A DNA stretch of 64,000 nucleotides, from the NCBI GenBank assembly GCA_963575745.1, contig CAUYUJ010016466.1, forward strand, positions 51,001 through 115,000, written 5' to 3'. This DNA is from Prorocentrum cordatum (Eukaryota > Sar > Dinophyceae > Prorocentrales > Prorocentraceae). Position numbers and translations under genes: made by a program. Shown one piece after another: positions 43,111 to 52,510 of this stretch. Within the stretch, counting starts at the first letter, position 1. Each line of letters opens with the position of its first letter. The notes under the pieces are model-generated. The model was not told the origin of the DNA. It ran no database searches and saw only the letters and a list, made by a program, of their open reading frames with translations.

Positions 43111-43708
43111 TCTCTCTTCTCCTCCCTCCTCCGGCCCGTCTCCCACCTCTTCCCTCCAGGCCCTCCTCACTTTCCTCCCTCTTGCCTTTTCCACGCTTTC
43201 TCGCAGGACGTGGACCTCTGGAGGTCTGGGCCCCTTGCCCAGGACCAGTGTTCATGACGCGTCGTCTGTCGTTTCTGGGCGGTCACAGGGCCCAGTGAGG
43301 GCACCAGGAAGCCGACAACGGGCCAAACCCATGTTGGTCCATAAATCGGGCGGTCGGGACGATCTGGCTACCCCCGGAACGGTCTCGGCGCTGTGCAGCT
43401 GCAGGAGAAATCATTCCGAGACTGGATAACCGTTGGGAGCCGACCGCGAGAAATGTCCAATAATCTCAAACGACGACGATTGCGAGCTGGTCTGCGGTCT
43501 GCCAATTGTTTCGCAACATGGGGAGATGGGGCCTCAAAACTCGGGAGCCACAAGTCTCCCCTGGACCTGTTCTGGGGTGCGCTCGAGTGAGAAAATTTCG
43601 AGGCGGATCCGGCCGTGGCGACGAGGAGCCCCCAGAGGCCAGACAGATGCACCAGCGACATACAAACATCGGAGCTCCACCGGAGCAACACAAGTCAGCA
43701 TACACATA

Positions 43709-43800
43709 CACTTTCGGAGGTCCGCGGGAAGTTCTTGGATCTGCGCTGAACCCTCCTCCCTGGCGCGCGGAGCGCGACAAGGGCGGCGCCGGAAGGGGTT
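43709..43800. mobile_element. hairpin element B, copy 4 (half)
   Basis: CTTTCGGAGGTCCGCGGGAA, TTCTTGGATCTGCGCTGAAC and GGCGCGCGGAGCGCGACAAG. The right arm is missing. Confidence 0.55.
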
Positions 43801-43974
43801 GGGAGGATGAAGGGTATGAGCAATAGCACTCGGATGCAATGCGCGATACCTCCGACCGCCCACGGGTAATGCTATCCTCATGTCCCCCAGCGCCATCCTC
43901 CCAACCCGGCCACTGCCTTCCCGAGAAGAGCGCTCGAACCTCGCGGGGGGTCCGCGGTCCGCGGGGGCTTCCTG

Positions 43975-44140
43975 AAGGGGCCCTGGGACACACAAATAAA
44001 TGCACACACACACACAAATCACAGGATTCCCCATCTTGTCCCATATTTTCTGGGCTTTCGTCTCCCCCCCCACTTCCCATATTTTCCCACATTCTCTGGG
44101 AATCGACGAGGAACTGTGTCCGTGCGTCTTTCCCCCTGCT
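43975..44140. repeat. dispersed repeat A, copy 4
   Basis: AAGGGGCCCTGGGACACACA, CCCCATCTTGTCCCATATTT, TTTCGTCTCCCCCCCCACTT and GACGAGGAACTGTGTCCGTG. Directly followed by three GACCTCCTGCTCGGTGCGGG-type units. Confidence 0.85.
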
Positions 44141-44225
44141 CGACCCGGGACCTCCTGCTCGGTGCGGGCTGGGACCTCCTGCTCGGTGCGGGCTGGGACC
44201 TCGACTTCCTTCCTCTGTCCTGGGA

Positions 44226-44462
44226 CTTGGACGCCCGAGTTATCCGGGGTAACTCGGGTCCGGGGTAACTCGGGCTTGGGTTCCCGAAAAACGAACCCGA
44301 GTTAGCCCTGACCCGAAATACCCCTGATACTTCTGGGGCTCTGGACGCCCGAGTTATCCGGGGTGACTCGGGTCCGGTCCGGGGTAACTCGGGTTCGGAT
44401 TCCCGAAAAAGGAACCCGAGTTATCCCTGACCCGAGTTAGCCCTGATGATTCGGGGCTCTGA
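44226..44462. repeat. 113-bp satellite, two copies
   Basis: CGCCCGAGTTATCCGGGGTA, GAACCCGAGTTAGCCCTGAC and GGGGCTCTGGAC as in the 9.4-10.1 kb array. The second unit carries a 5-bp GTCCG duplication. Confidence 0.9.
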
Positions 44463-44491
44463 GGGACCTCCTGCTCGGTGCGGGCTGGGAC

Positions 44492-44640
44492 CTCGACTTC
44501 CTCCTCCTCCTCCTCCTCCTCCTCCTCCTCCTCCAACTCCTCCTCCTCCTCCTCCTCCTCCTCCTCCTGCAACTCCTCCTCCTCCTCCTCCTCCTCCTCC
44601 TCCTCCTCCTCGTCCAACTCCTCCTCCTCCTCCTTCCTTC
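44492..44640. repeat. CTC microsatellite
   Basis: (CTC)n with AACT interruptions. Confidence 0.95.
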
Positions 44641-44687
44641 CTCCGACCCGGGACCTCCTGCTCGGTGCGGGCTGGGGGGTGCCGCAC

Positions 44688-44808
44688 CGCGGGGGGCCCT
44701 CGCCCAGCCGGTAGCGCGAGCGCAGCGCGGCCAGGCCGCACGGCCTGGCCCCGCCCTCGCTCCGCGGCCGCCCGCCGCCGCAGCCGGCGTCGGGCGCGGG
44801 CGCGGCGC
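44688..44808 (-). CDS. CNBD gene, exon 10
   Basis: Minus-strand island after GTTCCCCGAG. With one base from exon 9 it reads RAPAPDAGCGGGRPRSEGGA, then RPCGLAALRSRYRLGEGPP, leaving at GTGCGG in phase 2. GC3 is near 100 percent in this frame. It is Gly/Ala/Arg-rich and probably a linker after CNBD-B. The phases match exon 9 (1) and exon 11 (2). The exact 5' site is uncertain because GC and GA alternatives exist. Confidence 0.45.
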
Positions 44809-44839
44809 CTCGGGGAACAGACGCTCCTCCCGATCCTCC

Positions 44840-45155
44840 TCCTCTTCTTCCTCCTCCTCCTCTTCTTCTTATTATTATTATTCTTCGTCTTCGTCTTCTT
44901 CTTCTTCTGCTTCTTCTTCTTATTATTATTATTATTCTTCTTCGTCGTCTTCTTATTAGCATTCGTCGTCTTCTTTTTCTTATTATAATTATTATTATAA
45001 TTATTATCATCATTATTATAATTATTTTTCTTAGTCCTCTTCCTCCTCCTCCCTCCTCCTCCTCCTCCTCCCCATCCTCCCCCCTCCTCCTCCTCCTCCT
45101 CCTCCTCCTCCTCCTCCTCCTCCTCCTCCTCCTCCTCCTCCTCCTCCTCCTCAGC
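44840..45155. repeat. TTC/TTA and CTC triplet tracts
   Basis: TTCTTC, TATTAT and CGTCTT runs at 44,840-45,035, then (CTC)n to 45,155. They lie in the intron between exons 9 and 10. Confidence 0.95.
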
Positions 45156-45440
45156 CCTCATCCGCGCGGGCCTCCGCGAGGTCGTGTGTTTATGCCGGTG
45201 TTTGCTGCTCCACTTGAGGCCCGATTCGATTCGGGTTGCGTCGCCGGTGCATCTTTCTGGGCCTCTGGGGGGCTCCTCGTCGCCGCGGCTGGATCCGCCT
45301 CGACATGCTGGTCAGAGCGCGCCCCCAAAGCAGGTCCAGGGGGGGGATTCCCGGTCCCCGAGCACCTGGGCCGCGAGACAGCGACCACGAGCTCCGAGGC
45401 CGGATGCCGGCGTCGCTGACGGTGCAGCTCAGCGCCCCAC

Positions 45441-45564
45441 GGGCGCCGCAGGCGCACTTCAGGCGCGCGCACGCGCGCTCGCGGGCCTCCTTCCAGAGCG
45501 CCTCGAACAGGACGAAGCTCTTGAACGAGGAGGGGGCCGAGCCGAGCGCCAGCATGAAGTCCAC
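45441..45564 (-). CDS. CNBD gene, exon 9 (C-terminal helices of CNBD-B)
   Basis: After CTCTCGTCAG the minus strand reads VDFMLALGSAPSSFKSFVLF, then EALWKEARERACARLKCACG. This is the C-helix region that follows the beta-roll in cyclic-nucleotide-binding domains: a DF..(L/M)L..P element, then a long Arg/Glu/Leu helix. It joins in phase 0 to exon 8 (VYRVRL then VDFML). The preferred 5' site is GTGGGG (phase 1); GTCAGC 20 bases further is an alternative. High GC3, clear acceptor. Confidence 0.72.
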
Positions 45565-45606
45565 CTGACGAGAGGAAGGTAACAATCACAATACATAAGC
45601 ATACAC

Positions 45607-45750
45607 TTTCGAAGGTCCGCGCGAGTTCCCTGGGTCGGTGCTGAGCCCTCCCTCTCTGGCGCGCGAAGCGCGCCAGGGGCGGCGCGAGAGGCGCGGCCAG
45701 GGTGCCCCAGTGCCGATCCAAGAACTCCGCGCTGACCTACGACAGTTTGT
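45607..45750. mobile_element. hairpin element B, copy 5
   Basis: CTTTCGAAGGTCCGCGCGAG and GGGTCGGTGCTGAGCCC at the left, CCCCAGTGCCGATCCAAGAA and CTCCGCGCTGACC at the right, GGCGCGCGAAGCGCGCC in the middle. It sits just beyond the acceptor of exon 9. Confidence 0.7.
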
Positions 45751-45899
45751 CTTCATGCCGTTCCCTCAGGTCTGACTTTGCGCCAAAAAATTGCAACATC
45801 GCCGTAGATCCCCGGCGTAGCCCTGCACCCTACCGTCCTGCCTCATTGTCCAGGCCAGATGAGTCTGTGAGGGGCCAGGGCCCCGAAACCTGGTAGAAA

Positions 45900-46350
45900 C
45901 GAACGGAGCGAACAAAACCTTAGTGGGCCCTGGAAACGACAGGGCCGTTTTTTTACCGGTTCCGTTTTGCCGTTTTTGTTGCCGGTTCCGACGCCGTTTT
46001 TGTACCGGTTCCGTCGCCGTTTTTTGACCGGTTCCGGCTCCGCTTCCAATCCTGGAGCCGTTTTTGTTGCCGTTTCCGGTCGCCGTTTGTTTCCCGCTTC
46101 CATGTTCAAAAGGCCTTTTTCTGGAAACGGTGCAAAAACGGCCCTGCCGTTTCCGGGGCCCACAAAGAACCAAACGCAGCGCCAGGATCGCAAGGTTTTT
46201 CCCGTTCCTCTGGCCACCAGCCGCACTCAAGCCACAAGGGGGAGCAGGAGGAGGAGGAGGAGGAGGAGGAGGAGGAGGAGGAGGAGGACGAGGTAGAACC
46301 GAACGGAGCGAACAAAACGCAGCGCCAGGATCTCAAGCGTTTTTCCGTTC
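45900..46350. repeat. GTTTCCG-type units, GGA tract and duplicated block
   Basis: CCGTTTTTGTTGCCGTTTCC-like units at 45,945-46,120, a CGGAGCGAACAAAAC block at 45,904 and 46,304, the CGCAGCGCCAGGATC block at 46,174 and 46,317, and (GGA)n at 46,243-46,288. Confidence 0.75.
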
Positions 46351-46360
46351 CTGTGGCCAC

Positions 46361-46427
46361 CAGCCGCACCCTGTACACCTGGCCGGCGGCCTGCGCCCGC
46401 ACGTGCGCGCCGTACTTGGCGTAGAGC
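46361..46427 (-). CDS. CNBD gene, exon 8 (end of CNBD-B beta-roll)
   Basis: After CACGCCCGAG, with two bases from exon 7, it reads GLYAKYGAHVRAQAAGQV then YRVRL. This fits the last strands of a CNBD, where ..A.VRA...G.(V/L)YR(V/L).. follows the phosphate-binding cassette. The arginine that normally contacts the cyclic phosphate is not present (AKYGAHV). The 5' site is GTGGCC, phase 0. Confidence 0.65.
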
Positions 46428-46598
46428 CTCGGGCGTGGCTTGCAACGGGGGGGGGCGTCATCGGGGGGGGGGGGGGCGAAGAAACGAGCACCGCTCGTGC
46501 CCCATTTTGGGGCCCCGCGGGGGCCCTGTAGGGCCCCCGAAAGTGCACGAAAAGTGGACCTCTCGTCACATCCACGTGCTTCGCGCGCCGACGCCAAA

Positions 46599-46599
<1 letters not shown>

Positions 46600-46629
<30 letters not shown>

Positions 46630-46872
46630 ACGACGCCGACGACGACGGGCGACGGACGACAACGGACGACAACGGACGACAACGGACGACAACGGACGAC
46701 GACGACGATGACGACGACGACGACGACGACGACGGCGGCGACGACGACGACGACGACGACGGACGACGGACGACGGACGACGGAAGACGGACGACAACGG
46801 ACGACGACGACGACGACGCCGACGCCGACGCCGACGCCGACGACGACGACGACGACCGACGACGACGACGAC
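46600..46872. repeat. GAC triplet tract
   Basis: (CGACGC)n, (GGACGACAAC)n and (CGA)n. It fills most of the 456-bp intron between exons 7 and 8. Confidence 0.95.
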
Positions 46873-46883
46873 GTCAGCAACGC

Positions 46884-47024
46884 CCGATGAGCCCCTCGGG
46901 GAGCAGGCTGCCAGGTGCGAGCGCCATCACGGGCCGCTCCTCGAGGCCGAGCACGAGGGCGCCGCGGCCCCCCACCAGGACACCGAAGTGCGGCCCGCAG
47001 GGGTCGGAGTCGGGCCGCGGGTGC
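46884..47024 (-). CDS. CNBD gene, exon 7 (core of CNBD-B)
   Basis: A clean pyrimidine-rich acceptor (CTGCCTTTGCCCCAG) precedes HPRPDSDPCGPHFGVLVGGR, then GALVLGLEERPVMALAPGSL, then LPEGLIG. In CNBDs the (V/I)L.GRG...L strand is followed by ...LGPG..(F)GE; here the cassette reads APGSLLPEGLIG, with Glu kept and the preceding Gly replaced by Pro. It enters in phase 2 and leaves in phase 2 at GCGTTG (GC donor), giving GLIG then LYAK with exon 8. Confidence 0.72.
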
Positions 47025-47099
47025 CTGGGGCAAAGGCAGTCAATCGCCGGGGGCCGGCGGCACGTGCGCGGCCCGGCCCAGGGGGGGGTGCAGGGACGC

Positions 47100-47600
47100 A
47101 CTGAAGTAAGAAGAGGCGCCATGGAAATCTGGAGAGATATCATGGACCCCGCCATGATATTCCCCCCCTGTCCTCACCCCCCTCTTGGCCAGCCCCGAAA
47201 TCGGAGAGGCGTAAGGCTCGTGTATGGGGGACCCGGGATAACCGAGCGAGGCCCAGTCTGAAATTTGACGCGAGCTCCCTCTGCGATCATCCCACGAAAA
47301 CTGGACAGTCAAAATTCAGGACGGGCGCGTCAAGAACCATCGGCAAACCCGACTTCCTGCGCACTCGGGTCTTAAGCTTCCCAAGGCCAGCCTCGGATCA
47401 TTGTATACCAGGTTTTTCGGTCGCGATCGGTAACGACCGATCGGCACTCCAAATCGGTCGCGACCGATCCCAGAACTTACAATAAAGGCGACCGACCACG
47501 TCGGTCGCGGCTGGAAAATTCCAGTATCCAGTGATCAGGGAGGGGGGTCACCACTACCCAGAGATCCGAAGCAACAAAAAAAATGGACCGCCGAATGTTT
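47100..47600. other. spacer with CGGTCGCGACCGAT palindromes
   Basis: Around 47,405-47,515 CGGTCGCGATCGG, AACGACCGATCGG and GGTCGCGACCGATCC form local palindromes. Otherwise unremarkable intron sequence. Confidence 0.4.
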
Positions 47601-47835
47601 GACACTTTTCGGCCCCTGGGGGGGCCGAAAAAGTATCCCTTGGAGCTCTCTTGGGGCGCTCTTGGGCGCTCTTAACACCGTCTTGGGGCTATTGGGCTAT
47701 CATGAAGCCTCAAAAGCCCATCGGAAGCCCAAAGGCGAGAGGACAAAACACATTGATTTTCCAAAAGAGGAAGAGGGCCGTCAAGAGCACTCCAGGGCAC
47801 TCCAAGACGACCTCGAACGCCTAAAAATCTCCTCC
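47600..47835. repeat. decamer-array relative, inverted
   Basis: CTCTTGGGGCGCTCTTGGGC units plus GGAAGCCCAAAGGCGAGAGG and CAAAACACATTGATTTTCC, the reverse complement of the block near 18,440-18,500. Confidence 0.6.
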
Positions 47836-47896
47836 AGCCTCGATCCTGGGACCTTGATCTCCAGGGCGAGCTGGTGACCCCTCATGGTGGTGAGAC

Positions 47897-47982
47897 CCCT
47901 TGGCGCTGCCCGGGGGCCAGCAGGCGTCCGCGTGCAGCTCCACGCACTCCGCCTGCAGGTTCACGACCCGCGCGCAGAAGTC
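47897..47982 (-). CDS. CNBD gene, exon 6 (first strands of CNBD-B)
   Basis: After CCATATGAGCAG it reads DFCARVVNLQAECVELHADA then CWPPGSAKG, leaving at GTCTCA in phase 2. The pattern F...(V/L)...L..E.(V/Y).L....(PPG) is the helix and first strand of a CNBD. It joins in frame to exon 7 (AKG then HPRPDSD). Codon choice is almost entirely GC-ending. Confidence 0.65.
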
Positions 47983-47999
47983 CTGCTCATATGGGCAAG

Positions 48000-48815
48000 G
48001 AAGACATATACATATCCGCGGCCTCGCGGCCCTGGGCCCCTGGGCCGCGACCCTGCGGATACACGGAGCGCTCTTGTGGCGGACGCCCCGCGCGCAACGT
48101 CCCCGTGCGACAGCGTACCCGGACATCTTGGGTCTCAATTTTTCTAGAAGCACGGACCCTCGACCCCTCCAGCACTGCTCCACGACCGGTTTTTTCATCC
48201 GAGCCGGTTTTTGAAGGTCTCGAGGCCTGGTGAGGGCCTGGAGCAGTCGAGAACGCTGAAACGCCGCCGTCCCGATTATTGTCGAAACGCCGGAGGCCTG
48301 TGCATCCGCGGGTGTCTCCCGGCTTGCCCGAGCGCGCGTGCGGACTGCCTCTGCCGCGCTGCGACGTAGAAAGTGTACAGTGCGGGCGCGGCCGCAAGAA
48401 ACCCTCGCAAGAGACCCAGCCCTCAAAACCCGCAGGCGGGAGAGGCAAGTGGGGGGAAGTCCAGGGCACCCTGAACGCAGCAACTTCTTCCACGGCCACA
48501 GGATCACCGCGCAGCGCGCGGAGCGAAGAAACCCAAGGTCCCATGGCGAAGAGCACCTGCCTTCTTGATGCGCGTCCTCACTGTACGGCAGGTTCGTGTC
48601 GTGTCGACCCCGGCGCCGCCGGTTCCTTGCACCGCGGGGATCGTTCAACCTTGAAGGATCTCGGCCGTTCCACGAAACGCCAGCTCGTTCATCACCGACC
48701 GCTTCTGGGTCGCCGGCGGCCTTCAGCACTGAACGCCAGCGGCGGGGTCGCCGCGGGTCGACGCGACGCGAACCTGCCGCATCCGCGGGATCGCGCCACG
48801 GAGCCCCCGACCGCG
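48000..48815. other. intron with a family-J fragment; GC-rich part unresolved
   Basis: 48,160-48,270 is a diverged repeat J (CCGGTTTTTTCATCCGAGCC, GAAGGTCTCGAGGCCTGG). A GC-rich piece at 48,300-48,420 is open on minus (HFLRRSAAEAVRTRARAS) but is not needed to join exons 5 and 6. Confidence 0.4.
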
Positions 48816-49235
48816 AGTTGAGCAGGGCCCCGTCCCGGCATCCCTATAGGCCTGCCACGACTACTTAGAACCCAGACCTGTTCTGAGAACACAAGCAATG
48901 CTCTCAGAACAGGAAGCCTCGAAACAAGACAGCCCCAGCCAGAAGTGTCCTGAGAACATTAGGAGACCGATTTCTGACCACACCCACTTCCCGAGGTGCC
49001 TTGCGAAAAGCGGTTTCCAGAGGTGGAGGTGGGCAGTTTCCCCGCCCCAGGGGAAGGAAAAACTACCCACTTCCACCCCCGAGGGCCTATCATAGAACCG
49101 AGGATCCAGAGGTGGATGTGGTCAGAAATCGGTCTTCGAAACATTCCGTGGACCCCCCCCCGAAAGTTCCCAGAACATTGTTTGGTAGGCCTGTGGGCTC
49201 GCCAGGACGCTTCGCCGCTGCTTCAGCGAGGGCGC
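48815..49235. repeat. dispersed repeat R, copy 2 (with insertion)
   Basis: GAGCAGGG, GTCCCGGCAT, TTAGAACCCAGACCTGTTCT, GACAGCCCCAGCCAGAAGTG and CCAGGACGCTTCGCCGCTG in the same order as 11,895-12,130. It is split by the element at 48,961-49,139. Confidence 0.8.
48961..49139. mobile_element. MITE family 5 with AACATT target duplication
   Basis: 179 bp with an exact 18-bp inverted repeat, GACCGATTTCTGACCACA (48,965-48,982) and its reverse complement (49,117-49,134). It is flanked by AACATT at 48,955-48,960 and 49,140-49,145. Inner arms repeat CCACTTCC-type motifs. Repeat R copy 1 shows the uninterrupted site. Confidence 0.85.
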
Positions 49236-49275
49236 GGCGGGGTGGGGGAGCACGGTTTCCCCCAGGGCCGTAGGC

Positions 49276-49545
49276 GACCCGAGGAGGAGGAGGAGGAGGA
49301 GGAGGAGGAGGAGGTGGAGGAGGTGGAGGGAGGAGGAGGGGAGGGGAGGAGGGAGGAGGGAGGAGGGAGGAGGAGGGAGGAGGGAGGAGGGAGGAGGGAG
49401 GAGGGAGGAGGAGGAGGGAGGAGGAGGAGGAGGAGAGGAGGAGGAGGAGGAGGAGGAGGAGGAGGAGGAGGAGGAGGAGGAGGAGGGAGGAGGAGGAGGA
49501 GGAGGAGGGAGGAGGAGGAGGAGGAGGAGGAAGAGGAGGACCGGT
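49276..49545. repeat. GGA microsatellite
   Basis: (GGA)n with GGGA and GTGGA interruptions. It lies in the intron between exons 5 and 6. Confidence 0.95.
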
Positions 49546-49600
49546 CGCCTAAGCCCTTCGGAGAAACCCTCCAGGTGGGGGAGCGTGCGCCGCCCGCGGC

Positions 49601-49666
49601 CTGCGCCGCGAAGCCCAGCCCCAGCGCGCAGAGGGGCAGCCCGCTCTCGGCCTGCCGCAGGCGCTC
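49601..49666 (-). CDS. CNBD gene, exon 5 (lead-in to CNBD-B)
   Basis: After CGGCCCCCGAG it reads ERLRQAESGLPLCALGLGF then AAQ, leaving at GCCGCG (GC donor) in phase 0. Joined to exon 6 this gives LPLCALGLGFAAQ followed by DFCARVV, like the short N-terminal helix of a CNBD (compare LFAGLPAEL in CNBD-A). The acceptor lacks a strong pyrimidine tract. Confidence 0.55.
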
Positions 49667-49670
49667 CTCG

Positions 49671-50335
49671 GGGGCCGGCAGGGAGGCACCCGGGGCACCG
49701 GGCGAGCGTCGGAGGGCCCTTCTAAAAAGACGCGAAGATCGGGACAACATCGGATCGGGATAACTCGAAACCTCTGAGGATCGGCGGGTTTGGAGGCTGT
49801 ATGGGGCGCCGCGGCCGCTCCAGAGCGTTCCGGAACGCTCTGGGAGCGCTCCGGAACGCTCTGGAGCGACTCATCCCGATCCTAGCCCTGTTTTAGGGAG
49901 GCACCCGTGGTTGGGCGTGGCTTCATGGGGGGGTCATAAATGGCGGGGTCAGAAACGGTCCCCTTTCGTGCCCCTTTCGGGCCCCTCGGGAGCCCCAGGG
50001 GGCTCGTTTAGGTACCGTTTGGGTACCTTTTCGGACCACCCTCGCCACCCCCCCATTTACGACCCCCCCATTACGCAACGCCCAATCGCGGGGGCCGGCA
50101 AGGAGGCTCCGGGGCACCGTGCGAGCGTCGGAGGGCCCTTCTAAAACGACGCGAAGACCGGGACAACATCGGATCGGGATAACTCGAAACCTCTGAGGAT
50201 CGGCGGGCTTGGAGGCTGTGTGGGGCGCCGCGGCCGCTCCAGAGCGTTCCGGAACGCTCTGGGAGCGCTCCGGAACGCTCTGGAGCGATTCATCCCGATC
50301 CTATAGCCCTGTTTTAGGGAGGCACCCGGGCACCG
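49671..50335. repeat. ~230-bp direct repeat with perfect palindromes, split by MITE 6
   Basis: Two near-identical copies (from 49,671 and from 50,091; offset 420 bp), each with GTCGGAGGGCCCTTCTAAAA, GACAACATCGGATCGGGATA and the 24-bp palindrome CCAGAGCGTTCC plus GGAACGCTCTGG. A third start (GGCACCCGGGCACCGTGCGA) follows at about 50,321. Confidence 0.9.
49909..50087. mobile_element. MITE family 6 (35-bp inverted ends)
   Basis: GGTTGGGCGTGGCTTCATGG continuing to 49,943 pairs with 50,053-50,087 (CCATTTACGACCCCCCCATT onward), about 31 of 35 positions. It sits exactly between the two direct-repeat copies. Confidence 0.8.
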
Positions 50336-50339
50336 TGCG

Positions 50340-50597
50340 AGAGTCGGAGGGCCGCGCCCGTCGGTCGGAAGAGGAAACTTTGGGAGGCGACTGCCGGGAG
50401 GTCTGCGCCGGAAGGATCGAGGAGAACTAGGCCCCACGGGGGGGCCGTTGCGCCGGAGTGGGCCTCGGATTCAGCGGGGCGAAGGCCGGATTAGGCAGGA
50501 TTGAGCGGGATCAAGCCGGACTGAGCGAGATGAAGCCGGATTCAACCGGATTTCAGGGCGAAACCAGAATCTGACCTCCCAGGAGTTGCATCCGAAA
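50340..50597. other. spacer with GGATTNAGCCGGA repeats
   Basis: 50,495-50,560 repeats GAGCGGGAT, AAGCCGGATT and TGAGCGAGAT, a 10-12 bp decayed tandem. No gene. Confidence 0.5.
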
Positions 50598-50805
50598 GAA
50601 GTGGGTCGAAACATGAGGAAGGAAGGCGTCGGAAGCAGATCGGGCTCCCGCCCGCGGCCCCGCCCCCCCTGGAAGGGGAAGGGAAAGAAGACACCACTCG
50701 ACCACTGAAGCAGGAAGGCGCCTGCAAGGGAGATCCGGAATCTGGGAATGCAAAAGTATATACTTTCAACGACTGGCGTGTACCGTCGAGTTCAACTAGA
50801 AAGGA
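50597..50805. repeat. dispersed repeat K, copy 3
   Basis: GAAGTGGGTCGAAACATGAG, GCAGATCGGGCTCCCGCCCG, AGGAAGGCGCCTGCAAGGGA and ACTTTCAACGACTGGCGTGT. Confidence 0.75.
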
Positions 50806-51637
50806 CGCGCAAGAGCATATGAGACTCTCTCGAGGGCAACAGGACCTGTAAGCCAAGGCGCCTTTGTCCCACGAGTGCAGCCTGCGCGTGACCCAGGACA
50901 GAACACCAGGGAGCCCCCGACTTGGAAGGGTCGACCTGCAGATTAAGCTCGACTGAAACAACCTATGGAGGCCAAGAACAATACATGCTTGAGCGATCCA
51001 AGATCGCTGGAGGCATGTGTCTCCCCATCGCGCGACTGGTCAGTGGAAGGCAGCGAACCTACGACACCGAAGCGCTGCAGCCGCCGTCGCAGCCGCAAGG
51101 GGAGAGAATCACGAGTCCGTCGCCGCCTGGAGCGCTGCTCCACCCCCTGAGCTTGCCGTCGCTCGGACGTCCATTCCCTGTGCGTTTTTCGGTTTCATGC
51201 GTGTTTTTCTTTGCTCGATGATCCAGGATGCTCCTCGATGGTCCTCGCCGAGAAAAATGCACACGTCCGAGCGACGCCAGGTGAGAGTGGGCAGGGAGGT
51301 CCTCCCTGGATAATCATGGGGCTGACATCACCCCTGCTTTCCTGACCTCTCGCGGGGCGCGTTCTGACCAGCACTTCGCGGCGAATCCTGCCGTGGCCAC
51401 GAGGGCCTCCCAGGAGGCCCAAGAAGGCGAAACGGAGGCCCGTGCAGCTGTAGAGCAGGGTGAGATGAGGGAAGGACAGCGGCGACTCAAAATCACTCCC
51501 TGAGCTGCGCCCAACCGTGGCGACGAGAGCCCCCTCAGGGAGGCCAACTGCCGCTGTCTCAACTCGGCCAGGGTAGCGTTATCGATGCCTTTTGAAATGA
51601 CCAGCTCCCCAGAAAAATGCTGAAGTGATCATGATTT
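50806..51637. other. no gene recognised; two copies of repeat L
   Basis: GCCGTGGCCACGAGGGCCTC (51,392) and AACCGTGGCGACGAGAGCCC (51,513) are copies of a short repeat also found near 43,600, 45,280 and 62,270. Confidence 0.45.
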
Positions 51638-51638
51638 C

Positions 51639-51745
51639 TCTGAGGTCCGAGCGAGCGGATTTCTCGGATTGGCGCTGCCCTTTTATGGCGGCAACGCTTA
51701 AAGGGGCCCAACGCCGATCCGAGAAATCCGCGCGGACTACATATC
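51639..51745. mobile_element. hairpin element B, copy 6
   Basis: GCGGATTTCTCGGATTGGCG at the left pairs with ACGCCGATCCGAGAAATCCG at the right, one of the best-conserved arms in the window. Confidence 0.8.
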
Positions 51746-51954
51746 AAGTATGTATGTATAATGTATGCTGTATGCCTTGTTGGTTCTACGATGTTCCTCC
51801 TCGCGCGCCATCTTCCGCAGGCACCCTACGCGCGAGTGCTGGGGCAATCGAACACTTTGTTCTGTGTCGCCCAACTGCCGCTGTCTCAACACGCCCTTAT
51901 CTCAGCTGCTACCGCAGACACGCCGATCCGAGAAACCAGCGCGGCCCTCCGAGA

Positions 51955-52072
51955 GATTACGCTCACGCTTCCTGCAACGCCTTCAAGGCGTACTGCATGA
52001 TCCAGGCCAGCGAGGCCGACCTGGACATCGGAGAACACTCCAAGCTGCTGCTCCTCGACTTCCGTCGAGGCC
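51955..52072 (+). CDS. orphan exon candidate, plus strand
   Basis: Plus-strand open segment with ordered GC-ending codons: SCNAFKAYCMIQASEADLDI then GEHSKLLLLDFRRGPQ, ending at CCTCAG before GTCGAG. The frame is clearly more coding-like than any minus frame. The upstream edge is not defined; it follows hairpin-B-related sequence. It lies antisense in the CNBD gene intron between exons 4 and 5. I do not recognise the protein. Confidence 0.4.
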
Positions 52073-52094
52073 CTCAGGTCGAGACCGCGAGGCG

Positions 52095-52425
52095 ATTTCC
52101 TCCTCCTCCTCCTCCTCCTCCTCCTCCTCCTCCTCCTCGTCCTCCTCCTCCAAGGAGGAGGAGGAGGAGGAGGAGGAGGAGGAGGAGAGGAGGGAGGAGG
52201 AGGAGGAGGAGGAGGAGGAGGAGGGGGAGGAGGAGGAGGAGGAGGAGGGAGGAGGAGGAGGGGAGGAGGAGGAGGAGGAGAGGGGAGGAGGAGGAGGAGG
52301 AGGAGGAGGAGGAGGAAGGGAGGGAGGAGGAGGGAGGAGGGAGAAGGAGGGAGGAGGAGGAGGAGGAGGAGGAGGGAGGAGGAGGAGGGAGGAGGAGGAG
52401 GAGGGAGGAGGAGGAGGGAGGGGCG
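52095..52425. repeat. CTC then GGA microsatellites
   Basis: (CTC)n to 52,152 runs into (GGA)n to 52,425, a natural inverted arrangement able to fold on itself. Confidence 0.95.
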
Positions 52426-52468
52426 AGGCCCCGCGGCGGGGCCCCGAGGCGGGGCCCCCTCGGAGCTC

Positions 52469-52510
52469 CTGCCGCAGCAGCTGCAGCGCCTGCCGCAGCG
52501 GCGCGGCGCC
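52469..52510 (-). CDS. CNBD gene, exon 4 (C-helix after CNBD-A)
   Basis: Between GACCAG and GAGCTC on minus it reads GAAPLRQALQLLRQ, an amphipathic helix. It joins exon 3 in phase 0 (AASAQ then GAAPLRQAL), the position of a CNBD C-helix. The proposed 5' site is a GA dinucleotide, a donor type reported in dinoflagellates; a slightly longer exon is possible. Confidence 0.5.

Noticed and set aside
46435-47261. 273-codon plus frame rich in Asp
   Set aside because: Created by the GAC triplet tract; the real signal here is minus exons 7 and 8.
48290-48420. Extra CNBD-gene exon (HFLRRSAAEAVRTRARAS)
   Set aside because: Exons 5 and 6 already join in phase 0 to give a continuous domain start; including it would interrupt the CNBD.
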